The notes: generated by a model from the letters alone, not told the origin. Positions 41,174 to 49,971 are shown, counted from the first letter of the stretch. The stretch: DNA of 64,000 nucleotides from Pseudomonas sp. JUb42 (GCF_024807945.1 NZ_JANUFD010000014.1:124001-188000); one strand, 5' to 3'. Made by a program: numbers and translations.

Positions 41174-44073
41174 GCCTGGCGCTCCTGGCGTTGGTTATCG
41201 GGATCGAAAAACGGCAGTTGCACCACCGTGGCCTGGACCATCACGCCGCCTTCGACGCGGATCGGAATCTGCTGCCCCGGCGCGCTCTGGGTGGCTCCTG
41301 CATAGGCCAGGCCGATGATCTGGCCCAGAGTCGAAGAGTATTCGCAGGAGGTAACGTTACCGCTGATATCCGTGCCGTCGAGGACCAGATGGCCTTCCAG
41401 CGGTTGCGGGCTGCCCTTGGGCAGGGTAAAACCGACCAGTTTGCGCTTGAGCGGCTGGGCTTCGAGGATGTCCACCGAGCGGCGGCCGACGAAGAACGGC
41501 TTGGTGCGGCTGACCGCCCAACCCATGTCGATCTCCGCTGGATGGGTCATGCCATCGGTGTCCTGGCTGATGATTACATGGCCTTTTTCCAGACGCAGCA
41601 GGCGCTGGGTCTCGACGCCGAACGGGCGAATGTCGTGTTCCTTGCCCGCCAGCATCAGGGCGTCCCAGAGTTGCAGGGCATGGCGCGCCGGGACGTGGAT
41701 TTCATACCCTAGCTCGCCGACGAAACCGACCCGCAGCAGCCGTGCCTTGATTCCGGCGACTGTGCCGGTGCGTACGCCAAGGTACGGGAAACCTTCGGGG
41801 CTCAGGTCAAGGTCGGTGCAGACCTTTTCCAGCACCTTGCGCGCATCCGGCCCGGCGACGTTGACTGCCGAAATGGCGGCGGTGACGTTGGCGATATCCA
41901 CGTCCAGGCGCCACTGGGCGTTCCACTTGAGCATCTGCTGATAGATACGATCGACGCCGCTGGTAGTGGCGGTGACGTAGAAGTGATTCTCGGCAAAGCG
42001 TGCACACACGCCGTCATCGATCACCACGCCGTGCTCGTTGGTCATCAACGCATAGCGCGAACGGCCCACCGGCTGCTTGAGGAAGGCGAAGGTGTACATG
42101 CGGTTGAGCAGTTCGGCGGCGTCCGGGCCGCGCACGTCGAGGCCGCCGAGGGTCGAGACGTCGATAATCCCAACTTTGTTGCGCACATGCAGGGCTTCGG
42201 CCTGCATGCATCGCTCGCGATCCTCGGCTTTGCCGTAATAAGCCGGGCGATGCCAGACGCCTGCGGGCATCATCTTCGCCCCGGCGTCGAGGTGACGACG
42301 GTGCATGGGCGTCTGCCGATACGGGTCGAACGCGCGCCCGGCGACGTGGGCCAGTTTCTCCGGGGAGAAGGGCGGGCGGGCCGTGGTGACGCCGGTTTCG
42401 CTGATGCTGCGTTGGGTCGAAGCCGCGACCAGACGCGCCGTCGGCAATGCCGAATGGCGGCCCTGGGACGGGCCCATGCCGACGGTGGAGAAGCGTTTGA
42501 CCAACTGGATATCGCGGTAGCCGCATTTGGTTGCGTTGATGATGTCCTGCACTTGCAGGTCCTCATCAAAGTCGACGAAGTCCTTGCCCTTGGGATGGGG
42601 GAAGATCGGCCAGGGGAAGTTCACTCGGGCTTCGTCGATCAGCGCCTGCTTGCTGCCCGAGGCCGGCAGACCCAGGGCCTGGATGATGTCCATGGCGATA
42701 TTGCCCGCGTCGGCCAAGACGTTGTCGAGGTGGTGCTGGCCGTTGACGGAACCGGCGACATGCAGGATGCCCGGCAAACCGCTGATAGCGAATTCGGCGC
42801 TGCTCTCGTCGTAGGCCAGCTTGCCGCCCGCCTGGCACAGCAACTGATAGACCGGCATGTAACCGGCGGACATGCACAGCAGGTCGCAGGGGATGATCTC
42901 GCCACGGGCTTGCACCTGGCCCTGGCCAGTGATGCGTCGCACATCGACAGCGGTCACATGGCGCATGCCTTTTTCGTGCAGTGCCTCGTAGACGGTGCTG
43001 TTGGCGTGACAGGTGATGCCGCGCTGTTCCAGCTCGCGGGGCAGGCTGCGGTTATCCGGCGTGGCGCGCATGTCCAGCAGGGCGGCGACGGTGACGCCCT
43101 GTTCGAGCAGATCGAGGGCGGCGTAGTAGCCGTCGTCATTGCCAGTCAGGACCACAGCGCGCTGCCCCGGCTTGACCGCATACAGCTTCATCAGGCGCTG
43201 GGCGGCGCTGGTCAGCATGATGCCGGGCAGGTCGTTATTACGGAAAATCACCGGCTGATCGAACGAGCCGCTGGCTACCAGACACTGCTGCGCCCGCACC
43301 TTGTACATGCGCTTGCCCTGAATCACCGGCAGGTAGTTGTCGGTGAACCAGGCGTTGCACACGGCATTTTTGAGGATGCGGATATTGGCGTGCTGCTCTA
43401 CGGCGTTGATCAGTTCCGTGCGCAGGTGCTCGGCGCGCGTCCCGGCGACATCGAAGCGTGCATAGGTCAGGGAGCCGCCGAGGATCGGCTGTTCTTCGAT
43501 CAGCAGCACCTTGGCCCCGGCATTGGCGGCGGTCAGGGCAGCCTGCAAACCGGCAGGCCCGGCGCCGACCACGGCCAGGTCGGTGAACAGGTAAGCCTTG
43601 TCGTAATACTCAGGCTTGAAGTTCAGGTCCAGCACCCCGAGGCCGGCCTTCTTGCGAATGATCGGCTCCCAGACTTTCCACATGCCCTTGGGCTTGAAAA
43701 ACGCCTTGTAATAGAAACCCACCGGCATGAACTTGGAGAACTTGCCCATGTAGGCGTCTTTGTCGTCATCCAGGGAGCCGTTGAAGTTCTGACCGAAGAC
43801 ATTCAGGCCTGCGCGAATCGGGTAGGCGTCGGCCAGCACGTTGGGTTCTTCGGGCAATTGCACCAGGGTGTTGGCGTCCTGACCGGCCATGGTCAGGGGG
43901 CCGCGCGGGCGGTGGTACTTGAACGAGCGCGACATCAGGAAGCGGCCATTGGCAAGCAGAGCACTGGCGACGGTATCGCCCTGTACGCCCTGATAATCCT
44001 TGCCGTCAAAGCTGAAACGCAGCGGCTGGTCACGGTCGATCAACAGCCCCATGGGGGCGGGCAGGCGGCTCAT
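41170..44073 (-). CDS. mgdC: N-methylglutamate dehydrogenase, alpha-like subunit
   Basis: 967 residues, homologous to sarcosine oxidase alpha. The N-terminal 100 residues are a 2Fe-2S-like fold without the usual cysteines (RFSFDGKDYQGVQGDTVASALLA). A Rossmann NAD site follows (VVGAGPAGLQAALTAANAGA, about 172-191). The last 400 residues are a GcvT-like tetrahydrofolate domain (ALHVRNKVGIIDVSTLGGL, GVETQRLLRLEKGH). The complex should oxidise N-methylglutamate to glutamate and hand the methyl carbon to tetrahydrofolate. It overlaps both neighbours by 4 nt. Confidence 0.8.
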   Translation of the reverse strand: MSRLPAPMGLLIDRDQPLRFSFDGKDYQGVQGDTVASALLANGRFLMSRSFKYHRPRGPLTMAGQDANTLVQLPEEPNVLADAYPIRAGLNVFGQNFNGSLDDDKDAYMGKFSKFMPVGFYYKAFFKPKGMWKVWEPIIRKKAGLGVLDLNFKPEYYDKAYLFTDLAVVGAGPAGLQAALTAANAGAKVLLIEEQPILGGSLTYARFDVAGTRAEHLRTELINAVEQHANIRILKNAVCNAWFTDNYLPVIQGKRMYKVRAQQCLVASGSFDQPVIFRNNDLPGIMLTSAAQRLMKLYAVKPGQRAVVLTGNDDGYYAALDLLEQGVTVAALLDMRATPDNRSLPRELEQRGITCHANSTVYEALHEKGMRHVTAVDVRRITGQGQVQARGEIIPCDLLCMSAGYMPVYQLLCQAGGKLAYDESSAEFAISGLPGILHVAGSVNGQHHLDNVLADAGNIAMDIIQALGLPASGSKQALIDEARVNFPWPIFPHPKGKDFVDFDEDLQVQDIINATKCGYRDIQLVKRFSTVGMGPSQGRHSALPTARLVAASTQRSISETGVTTARPPFSPEKLAHVAGRAFDPYRQTPMHRRHLDAGAKMMPAGVWHRPAYYGKAEDRERCMQAEALHVRNKVGIIDVSTLGGLDVRGPDAAELLNRMYTFAFLKQPVGRSRYALMTNEHGVVIDDGVCARFAENHFYVTATTSGVDRIYQQMLKWNAQWRLDVDIANVTAAISAVNVAGPDARKVLEKVCTDLDLSPEGFPYLGVRTGTVAGIKARLLRVGFVGELGYEIHVPARHALQLWDALMLAGKEHDIRPFGVETQRLLRLEKGHVIISQDTDGMTHPAEIDMGWAVSRTKPFFVGRRSVDILEAQPLKRKLVGFTLPKGSPQPLEGHLVLDGTDISGNVTSCEYSSTLGQIIGLAYAGATQSAPGQQIPIRVEGGVMVQATVVQLPFFDPDNQRQERQA

Positions 44074-44366
44074 CCGGCAATCTCCCTGGCGGCGAACTCG
44101 ACACGGGCGTTGAACACTTCCCGGGCATCGAAGGTGCGGATCACTTCATCGGTGACGGTGTGGCGCTCGGCCAGAAACCAGTAGCTGGACGGTGTGTGCA
44201 TCCACCATTCGGTGACGACACCGGCTTCGTTATCGCTGTTGAACACGTAGTCGGCCCATTCCAGGTCGGTGCAGGTGGCCGGGTCCGGCATACGCTTGAA
44301 CTCGCCGCCGTAAGTGAATTCGCTGATATTGCGCAGCCCGTTGAGCGGGCAATGCAGAAGTTTCAT
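44070..44366 (-). CDS. mgdB: N-methylglutamate dehydrogenase, delta-like subunit
   Basis: 98 residues, homologous to the small delta subunit of sarcosine oxidase (EFTYGGEF, DLEWADYVFNSDNEAGVVTEWWMH, FNARVEFA). In characterised delta subunits a zinc is held by three Cys and one His. Here Cys6 remains in HCPLNG but the second position of the C-x-x-C pair is Asn, and the later cysteine region reads SSYWFLAERH. Zinc binding may therefore be lost or changed. It lies 15 bp after mgdA and overlaps mgdC by 4 nt. Confidence 0.78.
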   Translation of the reverse strand: MKLLHCPLNGLRNISEFTYGGEFKRMPDPATCTDLEWADYVFNSDNEAGVVTEWWMHTPSSYWFLAERHTVTDEVIRTFDAREVFNARVEFAAREIAG

Positions 44367-44381
44367 TGTGCGTGCTCCGCG

Positions 44382-45620
44382 TTAGTGACTGGCCGCTGTG
44401 GCGCCCATTTCGTTGACTTGAATGAAGCGCGAGAAACGCTCCAGGGCGAACGGCGCGATCAGCTCCGGGGTCTTGCCGGTGGCGACCATCTCGGCCATGG
44501 TCTTGCCGACGATGGGCGTGGCCTTGAAGCCCCAGGTGCCCCAGCCTGCGTCCAGGTAATAATTTTTTACCGGTGAAAGGCCCATGATCGGGCTGTAGTC
44601 CGGGGTCATGTCGGTGATCCCGGCCCACTGGCGCATCAGCTTGGCATTGGCCAGGAACGGGAACATCTCGATGGCATGGGCCAGCAGGCTTTCCTTGAGG
44701 TCCAGGGTCGAGCGGGTGTTGTACAGCGGGTACGGATCGGAACCGCCGCCGAACACCACTTCGCCACGGCTGGTCTGCTGCACGTAGCAGTGCAGCGCCG
44801 ACGAGCTCACCAGCGGGTCGAGGAACGGCTTGAACGGCTGGGTGACCATGGCCTGCAACGGGTAGGTATGGATCGGCGCACGGATACCGGCTTTCTTCAG
44901 CATCAGCGAACTGGCCCCGGCAATCGCCTGTACTGCGCAACCGCACTTGATGGTGCCGCGGTTGGTCTTCACCGCAGTAATGGCACCGTTCTCTATGACC
45001 AGGTCCTGCACTTCAGTGAGCTGATGAATCTCCACGCCGCGCTTGGCGGCCTCTTTGGCATAGCCCCAAGCCACGGCGTCGTGGCGGGCAGTGCCGCCGC
45101 TCATGTGCCAGAGCCCGGCCAGCACCGGAATATGCCCGGGGTCGAGGTTCAGGCTCGGCACCAGTTCGCGGATCTGCTGGCGGTCGATCATTTCCGTGCG
45201 GCCACCGAAATGCTTGTTCACTTCGGCACGCTGGCGAAACGCACGCACGGTGGCGTCGGTGTGGGCCAGGGTCAGTTGGCCGCGCTCGGAATACATGACG
45301 TTGAAGTTGAATTCGTTGGACAGGTTCTCGAACAGCTTCACCGACTCGATATAGAACTTCACGCCTTCGCTGGTCAGGTAGTTGGAGCGAATCACCGCTG
45401 TGTTACGTGCGGTATTGCCACCACCCAGGTAGGACTTTTCCAGCACCGCAACATTGGTGATGCCGTGGTACTTGGCCAGGTAATAAGCAATGGCCACACC
45501 ATGGCCGCCGCCGCCGATGATCACCACGTCGTAGGAAGACTTCAGTTCCTTGGGCGGTGGCAGATCGACTTCGGCCGGGTATTCGGCGCCCAGCCCGTAT
45601 TTCAAGAGATTGAAGGGCAT
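44382..45620 (-). CDS. mgdA: N-methylglutamate dehydrogenase, beta-like flavoprotein subunit
   Basis: 412 residues from the ATG at 45620 (GGAGG upstream). It is a DAO-type flavoprotein homologous to sarcosine oxidase beta: dinucleotide fold VVIIGGGGHGVAIAYYLA (31-48), GGNTARNTAVIRSNY near the expected flavin attachment, and GWGTWGFKATPIVGK near the end. It carries the amine oxidation site. It overlaps folD by 19 nt, linking the amine oxidation and C1 genes in one transcript. The alternative name is soxB. Confidence 0.82.
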   Translation of the reverse strand: MPFNLLKYGLGAEYPAEVDLPPPKELKSSYDVVIIGGGGHGVAIAYYLAKYHGITNVAVLEKSYLGGGNTARNTAVIRSNYLTSEGVKFYIESVKLFENLSNEFNFNVMYSERGQLTLAHTDATVRAFRQRAEVNKHFGGRTEMIDRQQIRELVPSLNLDPGHIPVLAGLWHMSGGTARHDAVAWGYAKEAAKRGVEIHQLTEVQDLVIENGAITAVKTNRGTIKCGCAVQAIAGASSLMLKKAGIRAPIHTYPLQAMVTQPFKPFLDPLVSSSALHCYVQQTSRGEVVFGGGSDPYPLYNTRSTLDLKESLLAHAIEMFPFLANAKLMRQWAGITDMTPDYSPIMGLSPVKNYYLDAGWGTWGFKATPIVGKTMAEMVATGKTPELIAPFALERFSRFIQVNEMGATAASH

Positions 45621-46504
45621 GGGGCCTCCGATTTGGCGTGGGTTTTGGCCTGCTGTTGCGCGGCGATCAAGGTGTTTTTCATCAGGAAAGCGATGGTCAT
45701 CGGGCCGACACCACCGGGCACCGGGGTGATGGCGCTGACCACGGGCAGGGCGCTGTCGAAATCGACATCGCCGACCAGGCGGCTGCGCTCGCCTTCGGTA
45801 ATGCGGTTGATGCCGACGTCGATGACCACGGCGCCAGGCTTGAGCCAGCTGGCGTCGATCATCCGTGGGCGGCCCACGGCGGCGATGACGATATCGGCCT
45901 GGCGCGACAGCGCAGCGGCGTTCTGGCTGCGCGAGTGCAGCACGGTGACGCTGCAATGCGCCTGCAACAGCAGGGCGGCCATGGGCTTGCCGACGATATT
46001 CGAACGACCGATGACCACGGCGTGCTTGCCGCTCAGATCACCGACGGTATCGTGCAACAACTGCATGCAGCCCGACGGCGTGCAAGGTGTCAGCACCGTG
46101 CGGCCCTGGCTCAGGCCACCGACGTTCTCGCTGTGGAAGCCGTCGACGTCCTTGCCCGGATCAATGGCCTGCAGCGCCAGGGTTTCTTCGATATGGGCCG
46201 GCAGCGGCAGTTGCAGAAGGATGCCGTGGACTTCGCGGTCGGCATTGAGGCGCCGGATCAGTTCCAGCAGTTCGTCTTCGCCAATGTCATCGGCCAGCTT
46301 GTACTCCAGGGAGCGAATGCCGCATTCCTCGGCGCGCAGGATCTTGTTGCGCACATAGACCTGGCTGGCCGGGTCTTCCCCGACCAGAACCACCGCCAGG
46401 CACGGCTGAATGCCGTCCGCGACCATGCTCGCCACATCCACTTTCACCTGTTGCAGAACCCGCGCGGCGGCGGCCTTGCCATCGATCAGTTGGGCGCTGT
46501 TCAT
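45602..46504 (-). CDS. folD: Methylenetetrahydrofolate dehydrogenase/cyclohydrolase FolD
   Basis: 300 residues from the ATG at 46504, which overlaps the purU stop (ATGA). PCLAVVLVGEDPASQVYVRNK with the catalytic Lys, LLQLPLPAHI, DVDGFHSENVGGL, and the NADP loop GRSNIVGKPMA are all present, with PVPGGVGPMT at the end. It oxidises 5,10-methylene-tetrahydrofolate to 10-formyl-tetrahydrofolate. This copy is probably dedicated to the methyl carbon of methylamine, because it is embedded in the purU-folD-mgd unit. Another folD for housekeeping is likely elsewhere. Confidence 0.92.
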   Translation of the reverse strand: MNSAQLIDGKAAAARVLQQVKVDVASMVADGIQPCLAVVLVGEDPASQVYVRNKILRAEECGIRSLEYKLADDIGEDELLELIRRLNADREVHGILLQLPLPAHIEETLALQAIDPGKDVDGFHSENVGGLSQGRTVLTPCTPSGCMQLLHDTVGDLSGKHAVVIGRSNIVGKPMAALLLQAHCSVTVLHSRSQNAAALSRQADIVIAAVGRPRMIDASWLKPGAVVIDVGINRITEGERSRLVGDVDFDSALPVVSAITPVPGGVGPMTIAFLMKNTLIAAQQQAKTHAKSEAPCPSIS

Positions 46505-47367
46505 TTGAAAATCACCGTGCGGTCGTTGTTGAGGAAAACCCGGTGTTGCAGATGGAATTTCACCGCCTTGGAAAGGGCTACGGTCTCGGTATCGCGACCG
46601 ATGGCGACCAGGTCGTCCGGACGATAGGCATGATCGACGCGCTGCACTTCCTGCTCGATGATCGGGCCCTCGTCCAGGTCGCTGGTGACGTAGTGGGCGG
46701 TGGCACCGATCAGTTTCACGCCGCGCTCGTAGGCCTGGTGGTAGGGCTTGGCGCCCTTGAAGCCGGGCAGGAACGAGTGGTGGATATTGATCGCCCGGCC
46801 TGAGAGCTGGCGGCACAGGTCATCGGAGAGAATCTGCATATAGCGGGCGAGGACCACCAGATCGGTTTCGGTTTCGTCGACGATCTTCATCAGCGCCGCT
46901 TCCTGCTGGGCCTTGGTGTCCTTGGTCACCGGCAGGTAGATAAAGCGAATGCCTTCACGCTCGGCCATGGGCCGCAGGTCCAGGTGATTGGAGACGATGG
47001 CGGTGATGGTCATGTCCATCTCGCCCTTGTGATGGCGGTACAGCAGGTCGGTCAGGCAATGGTCGAACTTGCTGACCATCAGCAGCACGCGCATCGGCTG
47101 ATTGCTGTCGAACATCTGCCAGTCCATCTCGAACTGCTCGGCCACCTTCACGAAGCCCGCCTTGAGGCCGTCCAGCTCACCCTGCCGACCGTCGTTGAAA
47201 CGAAACACCGCGCGCATGAAAAACTTGCCGCTGCCCTCGTCGTCGAACTGCGACATCTCGCCGATGTAGCAGCCGCTTTCGGCGAGGTACGAGGTGACGG
47301 CAGCGACGATGCCGGATGTGGCGGCACAGCTGACCTTGAGAATGAAGGTGTTCTGAAGCTTCGACAT
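46501..47367 (-). CDS. purU: Formyltetrahydrofolate deformylase
   Basis: 288 residues from the ATG at 47367. The N-terminal ACT domain (FILKVSCAATSGIVAAVTSYLAE) is followed by the formyl-transferase fold with AINIHHSFLPGFKGAKPYHQAY (catalytic His region) and TAHYVTSDLDEGPIIEQ (catalytic Asp). It releases formate from 10-formyl-tetrahydrofolate, completing disposal of the methyl carbon. It is the first gene of the six-gene unit; a sigma-70-like promoter and an operator copy lie upstream. Confidence 0.93.
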   Translation of the reverse strand: MSKLQNTFILKVSCAATSGIVAAVTSYLAESGCYIGEMSQFDDEGSGKFFMRAVFRFNDGRQGELDGLKAGFVKVAEQFEMDWQMFDSNQPMRVLLMVSKFDHCLTDLLYRHHKGEMDMTITAIVSNHLDLRPMAEREGIRFIYLPVTKDTKAQQEAALMKIVDETETDLVVLARYMQILSDDLCRQLSGRAINIHHSFLPGFKGAKPYHQAYERGVKLIGATAHYVTSDLDEGPIIEQEVQRVDHAYRPDDLVAIGRDTETVALSKAVKFHLQHRVFLNNDRTVIFK

Positions 47368-47448
47368 GACGAAAGATCCTCGGGAGGTGACGGGCAGGTC
47401 ATCACCGAGTGTTCGGGGGTGAAAGAAGTTTTTACCGGTCAATAAAAA

Positions 47449-47472
47449 ATCCCACGGGGAATAATTTATTCC
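47449..47472 (-). promoter_or_regulatory. Operator-like site upstream of purU
   Basis: On the plus strand it reads ATCCCACGGGGAAT followed by a perfect 7-1-7 palindrome GGAATAATTTATTCC (47458-47472). This is a diverged copy of the amt element, with the TCCCAC-x-x-GGAA half and the GGAAT/ATTCC pair both kept. It sits just downstream of the predicted -10 box. Confidence 0.5.
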
Positions 47473-47482
47473 TGCGGATGCT

Positions 47483-47512
47483 TTTATAGGTGAAGCGGAG
47501 GGAGGGTGTCTA
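47483..47512 (-). promoter_or_regulatory. Sigma-70-like promoter of the purU-folD-mgd unit
   Basis: On the minus strand TAGACA (47512-47507), 18 nt, TATAAA (47488-47483): each box matches the consensus at 5 of 6 positions. No GG-N10-GC sigma-54 element was seen here, unlike amt and gmaS. Confidence 0.45.
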
Positions 47513-47574
47513 GGGTTTTTGTGAAAATTAGTTTCTCTTCAGGAAACTTTTTCGGTGTGGCTTACATGATCACA

Positions 47575-47667
47575 TGTGGGAACGAGGCTTGCCCGCGAAG
47601 GCGGTGTTTCAAACCACGCATTTGCGTCGTATGTACCGGCCTGTTCGCGGGCAAGCCTCGCTCCTAC
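47575..47667. repeat. REPIN, GGAACGAGGCTTGCCCGCG type
   Basis: TGTGGGAACGAGGCTTGCCC on the left pairs with GGGCAAGCCTCGCTCCTAC on the right, 93 bp, between the XRE regulator gene and purU. Confidence 0.85.
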
Positions 47668-47697
47668 GAAGATCTGTGTCTTGCTTGCTATCTCGGG

Positions 47698-48303
47698 TTA
47701 CTCACCATTACTGCCGTAATTCATGATCGACAACAGCCGGATCGGCACCTGCAATAGCTGCTCGGGCCCATGGGGCACGTCGCCGTCGAAGGTCAGGCTG
47801 TCGCCGGCTTCCATCTTGTACAGCTGATTGCCGTGGCGATAGACCAACTCACCTTCGAGCAAATGGAGGAATTCGGTGCCGGGGTGGGAGAAGGTCGGGA
47901 ATTCTTCGCTGGCGTCGTCCATGGTCACCATATAGGCCTCGAAACTCTTCTTCGGCCCACGGGTGTGGTTGAGCAGGTGGTAGGTGTGGCCTTTCTCCGT
48001 GCCACGGCGCACGACCTCAAGCCCTTCATCCTTCTTCACCAATAGCGCGCTGCCGCCCTGTTGGTCGTACTGGCTGAACAGCTTGGACATGGGAATACCC
48101 AGCACGTCGCACAGACGGCTGAGGGTGTCGAGGCTGGTGGAGACCTGGGCATTTTCGATCTTGCTCAGCATGCCCTGGCTGATCCCGGCGATGCGCGCGA
48201 CCTCCGCCAGCTTCAAATCCTGAGCCTGGCGCTGTCGCTTGATCTGCATGCCCAGGTACTGCTCAAGCTTGAGACGGGTCTGCGGTTCGGTCGCTGTATT
48301 CAT
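47698..48303 (-). CDS. XRE-cupin family regulator of the methylamine cluster
   Basis: 201 residues. The N-terminal helix-turn-helix (residues about 18-72: IKRQRQAQDLKLAEVARIAGISQGMLSKIENAQV) is followed by a C-terminal cupin (FSHPGTEFLHLLEGELVYRHG, AGDSLTFDGDVPHGPEQ). Such regulators sense a small ligand in the cupin. It is divergent from gmaS, with a 318-bp shared region, and upstream of purU. It is the best candidate to bind the repeated AATTTCCTTGTGGGAAT element; a loose copy (TTGTGGCAGGAATTT) lies just upstream of its own start. Confidence 0.85.
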   Translation of the reverse strand: MNTATEPQTRLKLEQYLGMQIKRQRQAQDLKLAEVARIAGISQGMLSKIENAQVSTSLDTLSRLCDVLGIPMSKLFSQYDQQGGSALLVKKDEGLEVVRRGTEKGHTYHLLNHTRGPKKSFEAYMVTMDDASEEFPTFSHPGTEFLHLLEGELVYRHGNQLYKMEAGDSLTFDGDVPHGPEQLLQVPIRLLSIMNYGSNGE

Positions 48304-48474
48304 GTGACGCCCATTTTTGTGGCAGGAATTTCAATTACGCGCTCTAACGGGGCGCTCATCAGGCTCGGCGGGAGTTCTGCGGAGGCAGATATTCGTACCG
48401 GGAAACGAATTTTCTCATAAATAAGATAAGCCTGTCGCTGATCCAGCGCGGTTTCGACAGGTGTGGCGAGAGAT

Positions 48475-48490
48475 TGGCAAAGCAATTGCA
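48475..48490 (+). promoter_or_regulatory. Sigma-54 promoter of gmaS-mgsABC
   Basis: TGGCAA-N5-TTGCA differs from TGGCAC-N5-TTGCA at one base and keeps the exact GG-N10-GC spacing. The start site would be near 48501, with the gmaS ATG at 48622. Confidence 0.75.
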
Positions 48491-48507
48491 TTCCTGTTGT
48501 GAAAGTT

Positions 48508-48527
48508 AATTTCCTTGTGGGAATTTT
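48508..48527 (+). promoter_or_regulatory. Operator-like palindrome downstream of the gmaS promoter
   Basis: AATTTCCTTGTGGGAAT (48508-48524) is identical to the amt element and lies at the same distance (17 nt) from the -12 box. It overlaps the region just after the predicted transcription start. A weaker related sequence, TTCCTGTTGTGAAA, precedes it at 48491. Confidence 0.65.
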
Positions 48528-48621
48528 AACCCTGAGGTAAAAGGTCGATGTCGGTACGGCATGACGACCTCGGGAAGACCTTCACATCATCGTCATGCTG
48601 TTGCCAATCAGGAGCCCAGCC

Positions 48622-49956
48622 ATGTTGCCAAGCGAAACCCAACGTCTGATTCAGGAACACGGGATCAAATATGTCCTGGCGCAGTTCGTGGACATCCACG
48701 GCTCGGCCAAGACCAAGTCGGTGCCGATCTCCGGCCTGGAAATGGTCATTGAGGATGGCGCCGGGTTCGCCGGTTTCGCCATCTCCGGCATGGGCATGGA
48801 ACCCCACGGCCCAGACTTCATGGCCAAGGGCGATCTGGCGTCGTTGACCCCGGTGCCATGGCAGCCAGGCTACGGCCGAGTGGTCTGCATCGGTCACGTC
48901 GAAGGCAAGCCATGGCCTTACGACAGCCGCTATGTGCTGCAACAGCAAGTACAGCGCCTGAGCGACCGCGGCTGGACCCTCAACACCGGCCTTGAGCCTG
49001 AATTCAGCCTGTTCCAGCGAGATGCGGGCGGCAAACTGCAACTGGTCGACGCCAGCGATAACCTCGACAAGCCCTGCTACGACTACAAGGGCCTGTCCCG
49101 TTCCCGGGCCTTTCTCGAACGCCTGACCGAAGCCTTGCAGCCGGTGGGTTTCGACATCTACCAAATCGACCACGAAGACGCCAACGGCCAGTTCGAGATC
49201 AACTACACCTACAGCGATGCCATGGAGTCGGCCGACCGCTTCACCTTCTTCCGCATGGCTGCGGGCGAGATCGCCAATGACATGGGCATGATCTGCTCGT
49301 TCATGCCCAAACCGGACCCCAAGCGCGCCGGTAACGGCATGCACTTCCACCTGTCCATCGCCAGCGCCAGCAACAAGAACCTGTTCCACGACGCCAGCGA
49401 CCCGAGCGGCATGGGCCTGTCGAAAATGGCCTACCACTTCGCCGCCGGCCTGCTGGCTCACGGCCCGGCCTTGTGTGCCTTCGCCGCGCCGACGGTCAAT
49501 TCCTACAAGCGTCTGGTCGTGGGCAACTCCCTGTCCGGCGCAACCTGGGCCCCGGCCTTTATCGCCTTCGGTTCCAACAACCGCTCGGCCATGGTTCGCG
49601 TGCCCTACGGCCGCCTGGAATTCCGCCTGCCGGATGCCGGTTGCAACCCATATCTGGTTAGCGCCGCGATCATCGCCGCCGGCCTTGACGGCATCGACCG
49701 CCAGCTGGAAATCGACAACGTCTGCAACGAGAACCTCTACAAACTGAGCCTCGAAGAAATCGCCGCACGGGGCATCAAGACCCTGCCGCAGTCGCTGAAA
49801 GAAGCCTGCGACGCACTGGAAGCCGATCCGCTGTTTGCCGAGGTGATGGGCAATGAAATCGTCGGTGAATTCATCAAGCTCAAGCGCATGGAGTGGGTGG
49901 AATACAGCCGCCATGTGAGTGATTGGGAAGTTAAGCGTTACACGGAATTCTTCTGA
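48622..49956 (+). CDS. gmaS: Gamma-glutamylmethylamide synthetase (type III glutamine synthetase-like)
   Basis: 444 residues from the ATG at 48622 (AGGAG 7 nt upstream). It is a glutamine-synthetase fold of the GlnT/GMAS group: GLEPEFSLF and NGQFEINYTYSDAMESADRF carry metal-binding acidic residues, GNGMHFHLSI binds ATP and glutamate, and NRSAMVRVPYGRLEFRLPDAG holds the substrate-binding arginines. GMAS ligates methylamine to glutamate using ATP. It leads a unit with mgsABC. Sequence alone does not separate GMAS from other GlnT proteins; the neighbourhood does. Confidence 0.83.
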   Translation: MLPSETQRLIQEHGIKYVLAQFVDIHGSAKTKSVPISGLEMVIEDGAGFAGFAISGMGMEPHGPDFMAKGDLASLTPVPWQPGYGRVVCIGHVEGKPWPYDSRYVLQQQVQRLSDRGWTLNTGLEPEFSLFQRDAGGKLQLVDASDNLDKPCYDYKGLSRSRAFLERLTEALQPVGFDIYQIDHEDANGQFEINYTYSDAMESADRFTFFRMAAGEIANDMGMICSFMPKPDPKRAGNGMHFHLSIASASNKNLFHDASDPSGMGLSKMAYHFAAGLLAHGPALCAFAAPTVNSYKRLVVGNSLSGATWAPAFIAFGSNNRSAMVRVPYGRLEFRLPDAGCNPYLVSAAIIAAGLDGIDRQLEIDNVCNENLYKLSLEEIAARGIKTLPQSLKEACDALEADPLFAEVMGNEIVGEFIKLKRMEWVEYSRHVSDWEVKRYTEFF

Positions 49957-49971
49957 GGTCGCTGGGCGGCC

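Noticed and set aside
40604..45620. Sarcosine oxidase (soxBDAG) for glycine betaine breakdown
   Set aside because: Homology alone allows it, but the window has gmaS-mgsABC and none of glyA, sda, gbc or dgc, so N-methylglutamate dehydrogenase fits better.
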